This document shows positions 54,580 through 63,500 of a stretch of DNA of 64,000 nucleotides, one piece after another. The stretch spans positions 1 through 64,000 of the forward strand of contig NZ_FZOY01000009.1 of NCBI RefSeq assembly GCF_900188335.1, written 5' to 3'. The notes under the pieces are model-generated. The model made no database searches. It saw nothing but the letters and a program-made list of their open reading frames with translations, and had not been told where the DNA came from. Source of the stretch: Tropicimonas sediminicola (GTDB lineage Bacteria > Pseudomonadota > Alphaproteobacteria > Rhodobacterales > Rhodobacteraceae). How positions within the stretch are numbered: position 1 is the stretch's first letter; each line of letters opens with the position of its first letter. A program made the position numbers and the translations under genes.

Positions 54580-55740
54580 TCAGGCGCGCCCTCCCATCAG
54601 GATCGCGGAAATCACCTGCCGCTGGATATCGGACGTGCCGCCGTAGATCACACCGCCAAGCGCATCCCGCAGATCGCGCTCTACGCCGGTTTCGGTCATG
54701 TACCCCGCACCGCCATGGATGCGCAGCGCGTCCGTGCTGTTCGCGACGAAGGCCTCGGAGATGTGGAGCTTGGTCATCGCCGCCGTCATCGTGCAGGGCT
54801 CGCCGCGATCTTTCATCTCGGCGGCGTGGTAGAGCATCAGCCGAGACGTCTCGAGCCGCAGGCGCATGTCCGCGAGCCGGTTGCCGACCGACTGGTGGTT
54901 GGCGATGGCCGTTCCGAACACCTTCCGCCTACCGGCGAAGTCCACGCATTGCTCCAACTGGCGCGCCATCGACCCGACGTGGCTGGCAAAGATGAAACAG
55001 CGCTCCCATTCGACCGAGTGCTGGAAGATCGCGCCGCCATCGCCCTCGCCTCCGAGGAGGCGGTCTTCCGGGACGAAGCAGTTGTTGAGCGTGAGCCCGC
55101 CGAGCGGGGCCGTGCGCAGGCCCATCTTCGAGGCCGGCAATCCCCGCTCGAACCCCTCGTCGCCAGCCTCCACGATGAAGGCGGAAACGCCCCACCGCCC
55201 GGCCGCCGGATCGGTCGAGGCGAAGACCAGCGCGATGTCGCATCTTGGAGCAAGGCCGATCAGGATCTTCTCGCCGTTCAGCACGTAGCCGCCGTCCACC
55301 CGTTCGGCGGTTGTCTCCAGCGCGAAGGCGTCGGACCCTGAGTCGCGCTCGGTCATGCCGTCCGCCCCGATCAGGCTGCCATCGCCCAGCCCCGGAAGCC
55401 AGCGGCGCGCCTGCTCATCTGTCGCAAAGGTCTTGATCGCTTCGGTCACCGCCCAGACCTGCCCGTTGACGGCGAGGGTCAGGCCGTTGTCGGCGCATCC
55501 CATCCCCAGTCCTTCGAGCATCGCGGCGGTCGAGGAAACACTCATGCCCCGGCCGCCGAACTCGACCGGCAGTTGCACCGACAGGAACCCGTATTCCGCG
55601 CATTTCCGCCAATCCCCCAACCAATCCTCGGCGTCCTCTGCCCCGCGCCGGTCTCGCGCTTCCAGATCGCGGCCGAGATTGGCGGCGGCAAAGTCCCGCG
55701 CGGCGTCCCGCAGTTCGATCTGCTCGGTCGTCAAAGGCAT
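54580..55740 (-). CDS. Acyl-CoA dehydrogenase-like flavoprotein, atypical active site
   Basis: A 386-residue flavoenzyme of the ACAD fold: LPVEFGGRGMSVSSTAAMLEG, MTERDSGSDAF (FAD-binding loop), QLEQCVDFAGRRKVFG, IHGGAGYMTETGVERDLRDA, IYGGTSDIQRQV. The usual catalytic Glu position (YEGTxxxQ) is Gly here (IYGGTSD), a change seen in ACADs outside fatty-acid beta-oxidation. It may dehydrogenate a carrier-bound aminoacyl group. Lies 72 bp downstream of the NRPS gene on the same strand. Confidence 0.87.
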   Translation of the reverse strand: MPLTTEQIELRDAARDFAAANLGRDLEARDRRGAEDAEDWLGDWRKCAEYGFLSVQLPVEFGGRGMSVSSTAAMLEGLGMGCADNGLTLAVNGQVWAVTEAIKTFATDEQARRWLPGLGDGSLIGADGMTERDSGSDAFALETTAERVDGGYVLNGEKILIGLAPRCDIALVFASTDPAAGRWGVSAFIVEAGDEGFERGLPASKMGLRTAPLGGLTLNNCFVPEDRLLGGEGDGGAIFQHSVEWERCFIFASHVGSMARQLEQCVDFAGRRKVFGTAIANHQSVGNRLADMRLRLETSRLMLYHAAEMKDRGEPCTMTAAMTKLHISEAFVANSTDALRIHGGAGYMTETGVERDLRDALGGVIYGGTSDIQRQVISAILMGGRA

Positions 55741-55812
55741 GGTGGTTCAACTCTTCCTGTTCTTGACGGGGTCCGGTCTGTTCTGGGTCCTGTGATGGAA
55801 ACGGAGGGAAAC

Positions 55813-58800
55813 TCAGCGGCTGCGGGGCCGGATGGTGTCGACAAGTTTCCCGGCCCATCGGCGCGGGGCGTTCAGTCGGGCGAGGTGGTAATCCACAAGC
55901 GTTGCAAGTTCGGCATCGGGAGACAGGCGCTTTGCCTTCATCATCTGCAGGATGGCGGAGATCGGCCGGGATTGCGCCTGCCTCAGGCGACCAAGGGCGA
56001 AAGTCGCCCAGGGATCCTTCGGCGAAAGGCGCGCAGCAGCCAGTAACGGCGGCCCGGCCGCGGCGACGTTTCCGGCTTCGAGGGCGCATAGCCCCTCCTC
56101 GATCAGTGCAGCGGCGTAGTCCGGGGCTTCGGAGGTCGCGATATCCAGTCCCCCCGCCACGTTCCCCGACGTCCTGGAATGCCTGAGCCGGTGCACGTAA
56201 TCGGCCAGCGGGTCGGTCCTGACCGGCGTCTCTTCCTCCGACTGCCGCGCGGTGGGGATACTTTCCTGACCGGCTGCCCGGACCGGGTCGGCAGGCGCCG
56301 ACCGAACCACGAAACACTGCACCGGAGCGCCGCGGTCGGAGAAATGCGAAATCCCCTCTTCGACGATATCGAGTTCGAAGCTGAATTCGCCGTCGGCATC
56401 AGGCATTCGCACCGAGACGGGCACCCGCGCCTGCTCCCCCGGTGCGATCGTCCTTTGCAATGGTGTCCGATGTCCAATCCGGGCGATCTCTGGCCGAGCG
56501 CCCGTGACTGCACGGGCGACAAGGAATAGCCCGCTTCCCTCGCTTGGCGTCCAGACCTCCTGACCGAGGTTCCGGATCGAGACCTCCACCTCGAACACCG
56601 CGCCACGCGCCGCGGTTTCGGGCGCGCTCACATCCCCCCACTCCAGCAGATGAGCTCCGCGCGGAAGAGGCCAGCCGCCGCGTTTGCGGGCCTGCTCCAG
56701 CCGGTCTCGGATCTTGCCGGCAAGAAGCCGCTCGTTGCGGCCCCAGTACATGTCGGAATACCCGCAGGGCAGCGAGTCGACCGTCCAGCTGCGATAGAGC
56801 CTGTCCCAGGTCTCCTCCGGCCGTTCGAAACGGCTGTAGGGGTTCGTCATTGCATGCTGCGCAACGATCAGGTCCACGTGCCCGGAATAGGGGATCGGCG
56901 GCTCTCCCTGGACCAGGATCAGCGTCGCCACCGGCCGGCGCAGGTTCAGCAGCATGTTGGCGACATTCAAAGCGACGATGCCCCCTTGGCAATGCCCGCC
57001 GAGATAGAACGGCCCGGAGGGGTATGCGTCGAGAATGTCCCGGAGGTAATGCCGCGCGACACGATGCTGGGCCGAAAGCTGGAGATCCGTGTCCTTGCTC
57101 GGGATGACGCCGTTCGCCGCGCGCATGCCGTAGACAGGCTGATCCGGTCCAAGCTGCGCGCTGAGGCGCTCGAAATCCGCCCGGGCGGTGAACCAGAAAA
57201 ACAGGGGCGGCAGGGTGCCGTCGCGGTTGAGAACCGAGATCAAAGACCCCTCGCGCACCGGGTCGGGCCAGGCCGTGAGATAGGCGTGAAGTTTTGCCTG
57301 CTCGGTCTCCACAAGGCCTCCGAGCGGGTCGGCTTCGGCGGAAGACGGAGCCTGCGTCTCTGGTTCTCTCTCCTCCGCCGGCTTCGGCGGCACCTCCGCG
57401 TCGGCATCGGCAAGCATTGCATCGAGCGCGACGGCCTGATGCCGGATCGTCGTCAGACGGCCCAGCCGGGCCACCGGGATCCGCAGGCCGAGGCCCGAGC
57501 CGATCTCTGTGATCAAACGCATGGCTGCAAGCGAATGGCCCCCGAGTTCGAAGAAATCCTCGTCGAGCTCGATCTCCCGCTCCAGCCAGAGCACCCGCTT
57601 CCAGATCTCCGCCAGCGCCTTTTCGGTCTCGCTTGAAGGCGGGACGATGGCCGCCGGTGCTATAGGCGCGGTCGGCGCGGCGAGGGCGCGGTAGTCGATC
57701 TTGCCGTTCGAGGTGCGCGGCAGTTCATCGACCATCAGTAGCTGCGACGGCACCATCGCGGCCGGCAGGGCCTCGGCCAGATGCGCAGCCAAGGCGCCGA
57801 TCTCGGGCGGGTTCTCCGGTTCACCGACGATCCAGGCCACGAGCGCCCGCGCCTCGTCCTCGCCACGGGCGTCAACGGCCGCCTCCCGCACTTCGGGCAT
57901 GTCCATGAGGAGGGTCTCGATCAGGGTCGGCTCGATCCGGACGCCCCGGACCTTCACCTGCCGGTCGATCCGGCCGAGGTATTCGAACATGCCGTCGGCG
58001 CGTCGCCGGACCCGATCGCCCGTACGATAGGCCTTTCCGCCGTCGCGCGTCGGATCTTCAACGAACCTCTCGGCGGTTGCCTCCGGCAGGTCGAGATACC
58101 CGAGGGACACGCCCGCACCGCCGACCCAGAGCTCTCCCGGCATTCCCGGCGGCACGGGGCGGTGCCGGCTGTCCCGGATCATCAGCCGGCTGCCGGGGAT
58201 CGCACGCCCGATCGGCACAGGCCCCGTGCCTTCCAGCCGTCCGAGATCGCAGACCGAGCACCAGACCGTGGCTTCCGTGGGCCCGTATTCGTTGACGAGC
58301 CGGGCGGTGACACCGCTTTGCCGGTGCTGGTGAACTATCGCCCGACTGACGGCCTCGCCGGCGACGATCACCGTCTGCAGCGAGACCAGGGCACCCGCGT
58401 CGCTGGCCTCCAGGATCAGCTTGTAGAGCGACGGCAGGCAGAGCGTGTGGGTCACGCAGCGGGCCTGTATGAGCGCCCCGATCCGGAACGGGTCCCGCGC
58501 GGCACCCGGTTCGGCAAGAACCAGCGTGCCGCCGGTGCAGAGGGTCCAGTAGATCCCGGCAACCGAACTGTCGAAGGCGATGGAAGAGAGCACCAGAAAG
58601 GCTTCCGGCGTCTCCTTGTACCAAGCCAGACGCGCCTCGGTCGACGCTGACAGGTTGCGGTGGCTGACCAGAACCCCTTTGGGCGTGCCGGTGGAGCCGG
58701 AGGTAAAGAGCAGGTAGGCCGGGCTGTCGGGCGACACCTCCGGCAAAGTTGCGTCGCCCCCCACGTTGCCGAGATCGCCGACGACAACAGCCCCCCTGCC

Positions 58801-60546
58801 CGACCGCTCGACCCGCTCCACGTTCTGCCTGTCGGTCAACACGACCCGGACGCCCGCATGTTCGAGGATGCGCAGAACGTGGGCATCGGGATGTTCGGCG
58901 TTGAGCGGCACATAGGTCGCGCCGGCGAGCAGCGCTCCCAGCATCGCGACGAATGCGTCCGGCCCGACGGTGATCAGGATCGCAACCCTGTCTCCGGGGC
59001 CAATCCCTTTCTCGCCCAGGCAGACCGCGACGGATCGCGCTTGCTCGACGAGTTCGCGGTAGGTGACCGAGCGCTCCCCCGTCGCAACCGCCGTCGCATC
59101 GGGCCGTTCCTCGGCACGCGCAAGGATCTCTTGGTGCACAAGACCGAAGGTTCCGAGCTCGGCGGTGTCGCCAACATCCGGCTCGCTGACCGCGCCGGAG
59201 ATGTTTGGCAGCACGGGGAGGTCCTGCGGCGGGCGATCCATGGAGTCAGGCAGGGCCGCCATACCCGCCGAGACCATGTCCAGAATGCAAGGCAGGTCCG
59301 ACTGACCGATGCGCCGTCCATCTGCGATGAGCCGAATGCCAATCGCGTCCCCCGGTTCGACGATCATGGTAAGCGGGAAGCCGCTGCCCGGCCGGCTCTG
59401 AACGCTGTCGAAGAGGTCTGCCTTGCCGCTGCCGGCCCCGGAGGTGGATTTCAACGAAACGATGGATTCGAAGATCGGCGCGTTCGGCGCCACCCCCAGG
59501 AGCGTCTTGAGGCGGGTCAGCGAAAGCGACGCATTCTCGTGCGAGGCCGCGGCGGTCTCCATTCGGTCGGCGATCAGCGCGCGCATGCTGGAGAACTGCG
59601 TCAGGTCCAGCCCGGCGGGCAATGTTGTCACGAAGTTTCCGACCGCCCGGTCGATTCCCTCGATCTCCGCCGGGCGCATCGTGGTGGCGATTCCGAAGAT
59701 CACCTCGTCCCGGTCCAGCAGCCGCCCGAGAACAGCCGCCCAGACCGCGGCGATGGCGGCTCCCAACGTCAGGCGGTTCTCCACCAGCGAGGCTGCCACC
59801 GCGCGGCTGATGTCCGTGGAAAGTTGGCGTTCGAGGATGAGCGTGGCCGGGCCCGCGCCATCTTGACCGGCATCCACCGGCGCATCGAAAGGCAGCCGGC
59901 CCTCGGCGTGAAGCCCGGCGAGCCTGTCCGTCCACCAGGCTTCGGTCGCTGCGTTGTCGCGTCCCGCGAGCCAGTCGGCCAGCGCGCGCACCGGGATCGC
60001 ATCGCGCAGGATGGGCGCCGCTCCGGTCGCGGTCGCCGCTTCGTAGAACTCTCCGACCTCCTGCAGCACCACGGCAACCGACCAGTCGTCGAGCAACGCA
60101 TGGTGGACCAGCCAGCAGAACCGGTACCCGCCTCCCGGCCAGCCGATCAGCACACCGCGCATGGCCGGCAGGCTCGAGATATCGAGCCCGGTGCGACGCA
60201 GATCCGAGATCAGATCGTCCAGCGCCGCCTCGGCCTCGGCCGACGTTCTGTCGCTCCAGTCGCGTTCCTCGATCTCCAGAGTGGATGTCTCCGCGATCAG
60301 TTGAACGGGAGTGTCGAGGGTCTCCCAGACGAGCGTGCTGCGCAGAGCCTGGTGCCGGTCGATGACCTGCTGCCACGCCCTTTCGAAGGCCGGGCGATCG
60401 AGCCCCTCCGGCAACGATCCGACGATCACGCCCAGGTAGTACCCCCTGCCGGGATTGGCGACGGATTGGAGAAGCATCCCCTCCTGCGAGGGCGAGAGCG
60501 GGAGCACATCCTCCAGCCCGGAGAATTCGAGCGGCGCCTCCGTCAC
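55813..60546 (-). CDS. NRPS terminal module: C-A-PCP-TE with C-terminal Ig-like and helical-repeat extension
   Basis: A 1577-residue synthetase. C domain about 10-430 with HHALLDD (His148-His149-Asp153). A domain about 465-965: FTSGSTGTPKG, AFDSSVAG, NEYGPTEATVW, RGVRIEPT, TSNGKID; pocket reads D-S-A-T-I-A-E-V-W-K, no confident amino acid. PCP Ser1005 in GGHSL. TE about 1095-1290: nucleophile motif GGHCQGG places Cys1186 where Ser is usual. Then about 1310-1412 an Ig-like domain (IRNLGQEVWTPSEG, APGEQARVPVSVRMPDADG) and about 1445-1572 a TPR-like tail. The GTG start overlaps the upstream NRPS stop by 4 nt, so the two are coupled. Start upstream at 61878 was rejected. Confidence 0.9.
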   Translation of the reverse strand: MTEAPLEFSGLEDVLPLSPSQEGMLLQSVANPGRGYYLGVIVGSLPEGLDRPAFERAWQQVIDRHQALRSTLVWETLDTPVQLIAETSTLEIEERDWSDRTSAEAEAALDDLISDLRRTGLDISSLPAMRGVLIGWPGGGYRFCWLVHHALLDDWSVAVVLQEVGEFYEAATATGAAPILRDAIPVRALADWLAGRDNAATEAWWTDRLAGLHAEGRLPFDAPVDAGQDGAGPATLILERQLSTDISRAVAASLVENRLTLGAAIAAVWAAVLGRLLDRDEVIFGIATTMRPAEIEGIDRAVGNFVTTLPAGLDLTQFSSMRALIADRMETAAASHENASLSLTRLKTLLGVAPNAPIFESIVSLKSTSGAGSGKADLFDSVQSRPGSGFPLTMIVEPGDAIGIRLIADGRRIGQSDLPCILDMVSAGMAALPDSMDRPPQDLPVLPNISGAVSEPDVGDTAELGTFGLVHQEILARAEERPDATAVATGERSVTYRELVEQARSVAVCLGEKGIGPGDRVAILITVGPDAFVAMLGALLAGATYVPLNAEHPDAHVLRILEHAGVRVVLTDRQNVERVERSGRGAVVVGDLGNVGGDATLPEVSPDSPAYLLFTSGSTGTPKGVLVSHRNLSASTEARLAWYKETPEAFLVLSSIAFDSSVAGIYWTLCTGGTLVLAEPGAARDPFRIGALIQARCVTHTLCLPSLYKLILEASDAGALVSLQTVIVAGEAVSRAIVHQHRQSGVTARLVNEYGPTEATVWCSVCDLGRLEGTGPVPIGRAIPGSRLMIRDSRHRPVPPGMPGELWVGGAGVSLGYLDLPEATAERFVEDPTRDGGKAYRTGDRVRRRADGMFEYLGRIDRQVKVRGVRIEPTLIETLLMDMPEVREAAVDARGEDEARALVAWIVGEPENPPEIGALAAHLAEALPAAMVPSQLLMVDELPRTSNGKIDYRALAAPTAPIAPAAIVPPSSETEKALAEIWKRVLWLEREIELDEDFFELGGHSLAAMRLITEIGSGLGLRIPVARLGRLTTIRHQAVALDAMLADADAEVPPKPAEEREPETQAPSSAEADPLGGLVETEQAKLHAYLTAWPDPVREGSLISVLNRDGTLPPLFFWFTARADFERLSAQLGPDQPVYGMRAANGVIPSKDTDLQLSAQHRVARHYLRDILDAYPSGPFYLGGHCQGGIVALNVANMLLNLRRPVATLILVQGEPPIPYSGHVDLIVAQHAMTNPYSRFERPEETWDRLYRSWTVDSLPCGYSDMYWGRNERLLAGKIRDRLEQARKRGGWPLPRGAHLLEWGDVSAPETAARGAVFEVEVSIRNLGQEVWTPSEGSGLFLVARAVTGARPEIARIGHRTPLQRTIAPGEQARVPVSVRMPDADGEFSFELDIVEEGISHFSDRGAPVQCFVVRSAPADPVRAAGQESIPTARQSEEETPVRTDPLADYVHRLRHSRTSGNVAGGLDIATSEAPDYAAALIEEGLCALEAGNVAAAGPPLLAAARLSPKDPWATFALGRLRQAQSRPISAILQMMKAKRLSPDAELATLVDYHLARLNAPRRWAGKLVDTIRPRSR

Positions 60547-63500
60547 GACTTCGGCTTCCCGAGCAGCGCCGCGAGCTTCTTCAGGTTGTCCGGGTCGACG
60601 CTGGCGCGGACCTGTTTCGCAGCCTCCCGAGGGGCCGCCGCGCCGTCGGCGAAAGCCGCGAGCGCCTGCAGGGTCTGGTGCCGGAAGATGTCGATGGGCG
60701 AGATCGCCAGCCCGGCCGCGCGGCATCGGGCGGCGATCTGGATCGCACCAATGGAATCGCCCCCGATCTCCAGGTAGTTGTCGGCCGTTCCGATGTTGGC
60801 GCGGTTGAGCACCTCGCCCCAGATCTCCGCCAATCGCCGCTCCGTCCGCGTGGCCGGCGCCACGAAGTCGGCATTCGCTTCCTCGCCTCCGCCCCGGGCC
60901 GGAGCCGGCAGGCGGGCATCGTCGATCTTGCCGTTGGCCGTCAGCGGCACGCGGGACAGGTGCACGAAGTGCTCCGGGATCATCTCTCGCGGCAGGCACT
61001 TCGCAAGGTGGCGTCGCACGTCGCCGGGCCCGGCCTCGCCCGTGTAGTAGCAGATCAACTCGCTGTCTTCGGCGTCCGGGCGGCGGATCTCGTAGCCGAT
61101 TTCGTCGAGAATGCTCCGGACATGCGCCTCGTCGATCTCGTCGTCGAGTTCCGTCTGCGCCTCTTCGAGGGTCTTGTGGCCCATGCGCACGTCCCAACTG
61201 TAGGGAACGGCATAGTTGTGAAATCCCCGCTCGGTCTTGTGCACGTGAATGCCCGCATCGTTGATCAGGCAATTGGTCGACCGGCCGGTATCGACCGGAC
61301 GGATCCAGGACATCTTCTCGTCGAGATAGCGGTAGACCTCCGAGACCGGCACATCGCAATAGCGGTAGAAATCGGCGAAGGTCACCTCGTCGAAGATCCG
61401 GTCGTCGTCGAACAGGTTTCCGTTCAGCCGTTGCGACGCGGTATCGGGGTAGCGGTGGTAAGCACGGCGGGCGGCGAGGACCATGTCGTCGATCTCGTCC
61501 GGATTCCGTGCCCGTGTTTCGAAGAGCTCCCGGGTGAGGCGGGTCTCGAACATCTGCCCGCGCGAAAGACCGGTCACGATCAACGGAATGCCCTCGTCCC
61601 GCGCCAGTTTCAGGCCAAGGGTATAGATCGTCTTGAAACAGCCGTTGCAGACGTTGGCATGGCGTTTCAGGCTGTCGACGAAGATCTCGTTCATGGCCGG
61701 GGTGGAGAGGAAACGGTGCTCGATTCCGAGGTCCGCCGTGACCCGCCGGATGTTTTCCTTCGCGCCCTCCGAAATGAACCCGTTGTCGAGGGTGGCGGCC
61801 AGGATGCGCGGGGTGACCTCCGCCAGGCGGCACAGGGCATAGCTGCTGTCCTTGCCGCCCGAAAGCAGCATCAGGCAATCGTAGTCGCCCCTGCGGAACC
61901 GCGCCCGATCCTTGACGATGCCGGCAAAGGCGCCGAGGTCGCCGAAGTATTCAGACGCGCGCTCGCGAAAGCTGTCGAAGCCGGAGCAGGTGGTGCAGAC
62001 GCCAGTGTCGTCGATCTCGATCCCCGGGGTGTCTGTTCCGACACCGCACCGCGTGCAATGGGCGATCGATTTGCGCGGGGCGTTCATCCGAATGACGCAG
62101 GACCCGACGTCCGGATGCGCCATCGCCGCCGCGACGATCTCGGCCGGCTCGATCCGCACGCCGCGCAGCTTCAGCTGGGTATCGAGCCGGCCGTGGTACC
62201 GCAGCGTCCCGTCCCGCGCGACGGAGCCGAGATCGCCCGTGCGATAGATCCTGCGGCTGGGCGCGAACGGGTCCGGGAGGAAGACCTCGTCGGTTGCCTC
62301 GCTGTTGCGGAAGTATCCATCTGCCAGCCGCTCGATGCCTCCGACGAAGAGCTCTGCCGGCACCTCGTCGGGCGCGGGGTTGCCGCCTGCGTCGAGCAGG
62401 TAGATCGCCGTTGCCGCAGCAGGCCGGCCGATGGGAACCGCCCGGCCGGTGTCGCTCACCGGGTCGAAACGGTGCGACATGCAGCCGACGACAGCTTCCG
62501 TCGGGCCATACTCGTTCCAGATGTCGACATCCCTGCCGAAGGCCGCCTGCGCACGGCCGGCAAGCGCCGTGGTCAGCTCCTCTCCGCCGAGCACCAGTGA
62601 CCGTATATTCTCCAGCCTGCGCGGCGTTTCCGTGACCAACGCGAGGTGCGCGGGCGTGAGTTTGACGACGTCGACCGCATCTTCCTCGAACACCCGCAGC
62701 ACCGAGAGATCGGGGCCATCGGCCGGCTCGCGATAGCTCCGGATCTGTCCCCCGGCCACCAGCGGCGCGAAGATCGAAGTGATCGTGAGATCGAAACCGG
62801 TGGCCGAGTGCAGCGCCCACCGCGCCCGTGGCACCGGAGAAAACTCCCGGGCCGCCCAATGGGCATAGCGCGAAAGCGCGGCACGGCCGACGACGACGCC
62901 CTTCGGGGTGCCGGTCGAGCCGGAGGTGAAGATCACATAGGCCCTGTCACACGCCGAGCCCTCGGAGGGAGTGCCCGCTGTCCGCGGCGCGATATCGGCG
63001 AGATCGAGCCGGCGGGCCGCAGGCGCCCAACGTTCCGCCAGTGCCGCTTCGGAAAGGACCAGCGCGGGTCGCGCCTCCTCGGCGATCCGGTCGAGCCGCT
63101 GCGCAGGTTGCTGCGGATCGAAAGGCACGAACACGGCGCCGCGCTTCAGTGCGCCGAGCATGGCGGCGACCAGGTCGGGCGAACGCGTCAGATGCAGGCC
63201 CACGAGGTCCCCTTGCCCCACGCCGGCATACGCGAGCGCCGCCGCAATGGCATCGGACCGCGCCGCAAGTCCCTTGCGGTCGAGATCGCCGCCGTCGCCT
63301 GCGATCACCGGCGCGTCGGGATCATCGGCGAGGTGTTTGGCGAACGCATCCAGCACGTCCTGCACCGGGCTTGCCGCCTCGGCGCGGATCTCTGCCTGCC
63401 GCCGGGTGAGCCGGACCGACTGATCGTCTCCGTCGGCGAGATCGACCGAGCCGATCCGCGCGTCGGGATCATCCAGGAAGCGGTCGAGCAGGCGCAGGAA

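Noticed and set aside
58660-60777. Long plus-strand frame (705 codons)
   Set aside because: Antisense of the second NRPS; Arg/Asp-rich with no motifs.
60547-61878. N-terminal extension of the second NRPS to an upstream in-frame start
   Set aside because: The extra 444 codons are a shadow of the first NRPS in another frame; the conserved C domain begins right after the GTG at 60546.
60678-62600. Long plus-strand frame (640 codons)
   Set aside because: Antisense of the NRPS gene; high-GC third-position bias opens the frame. No domain recognised.
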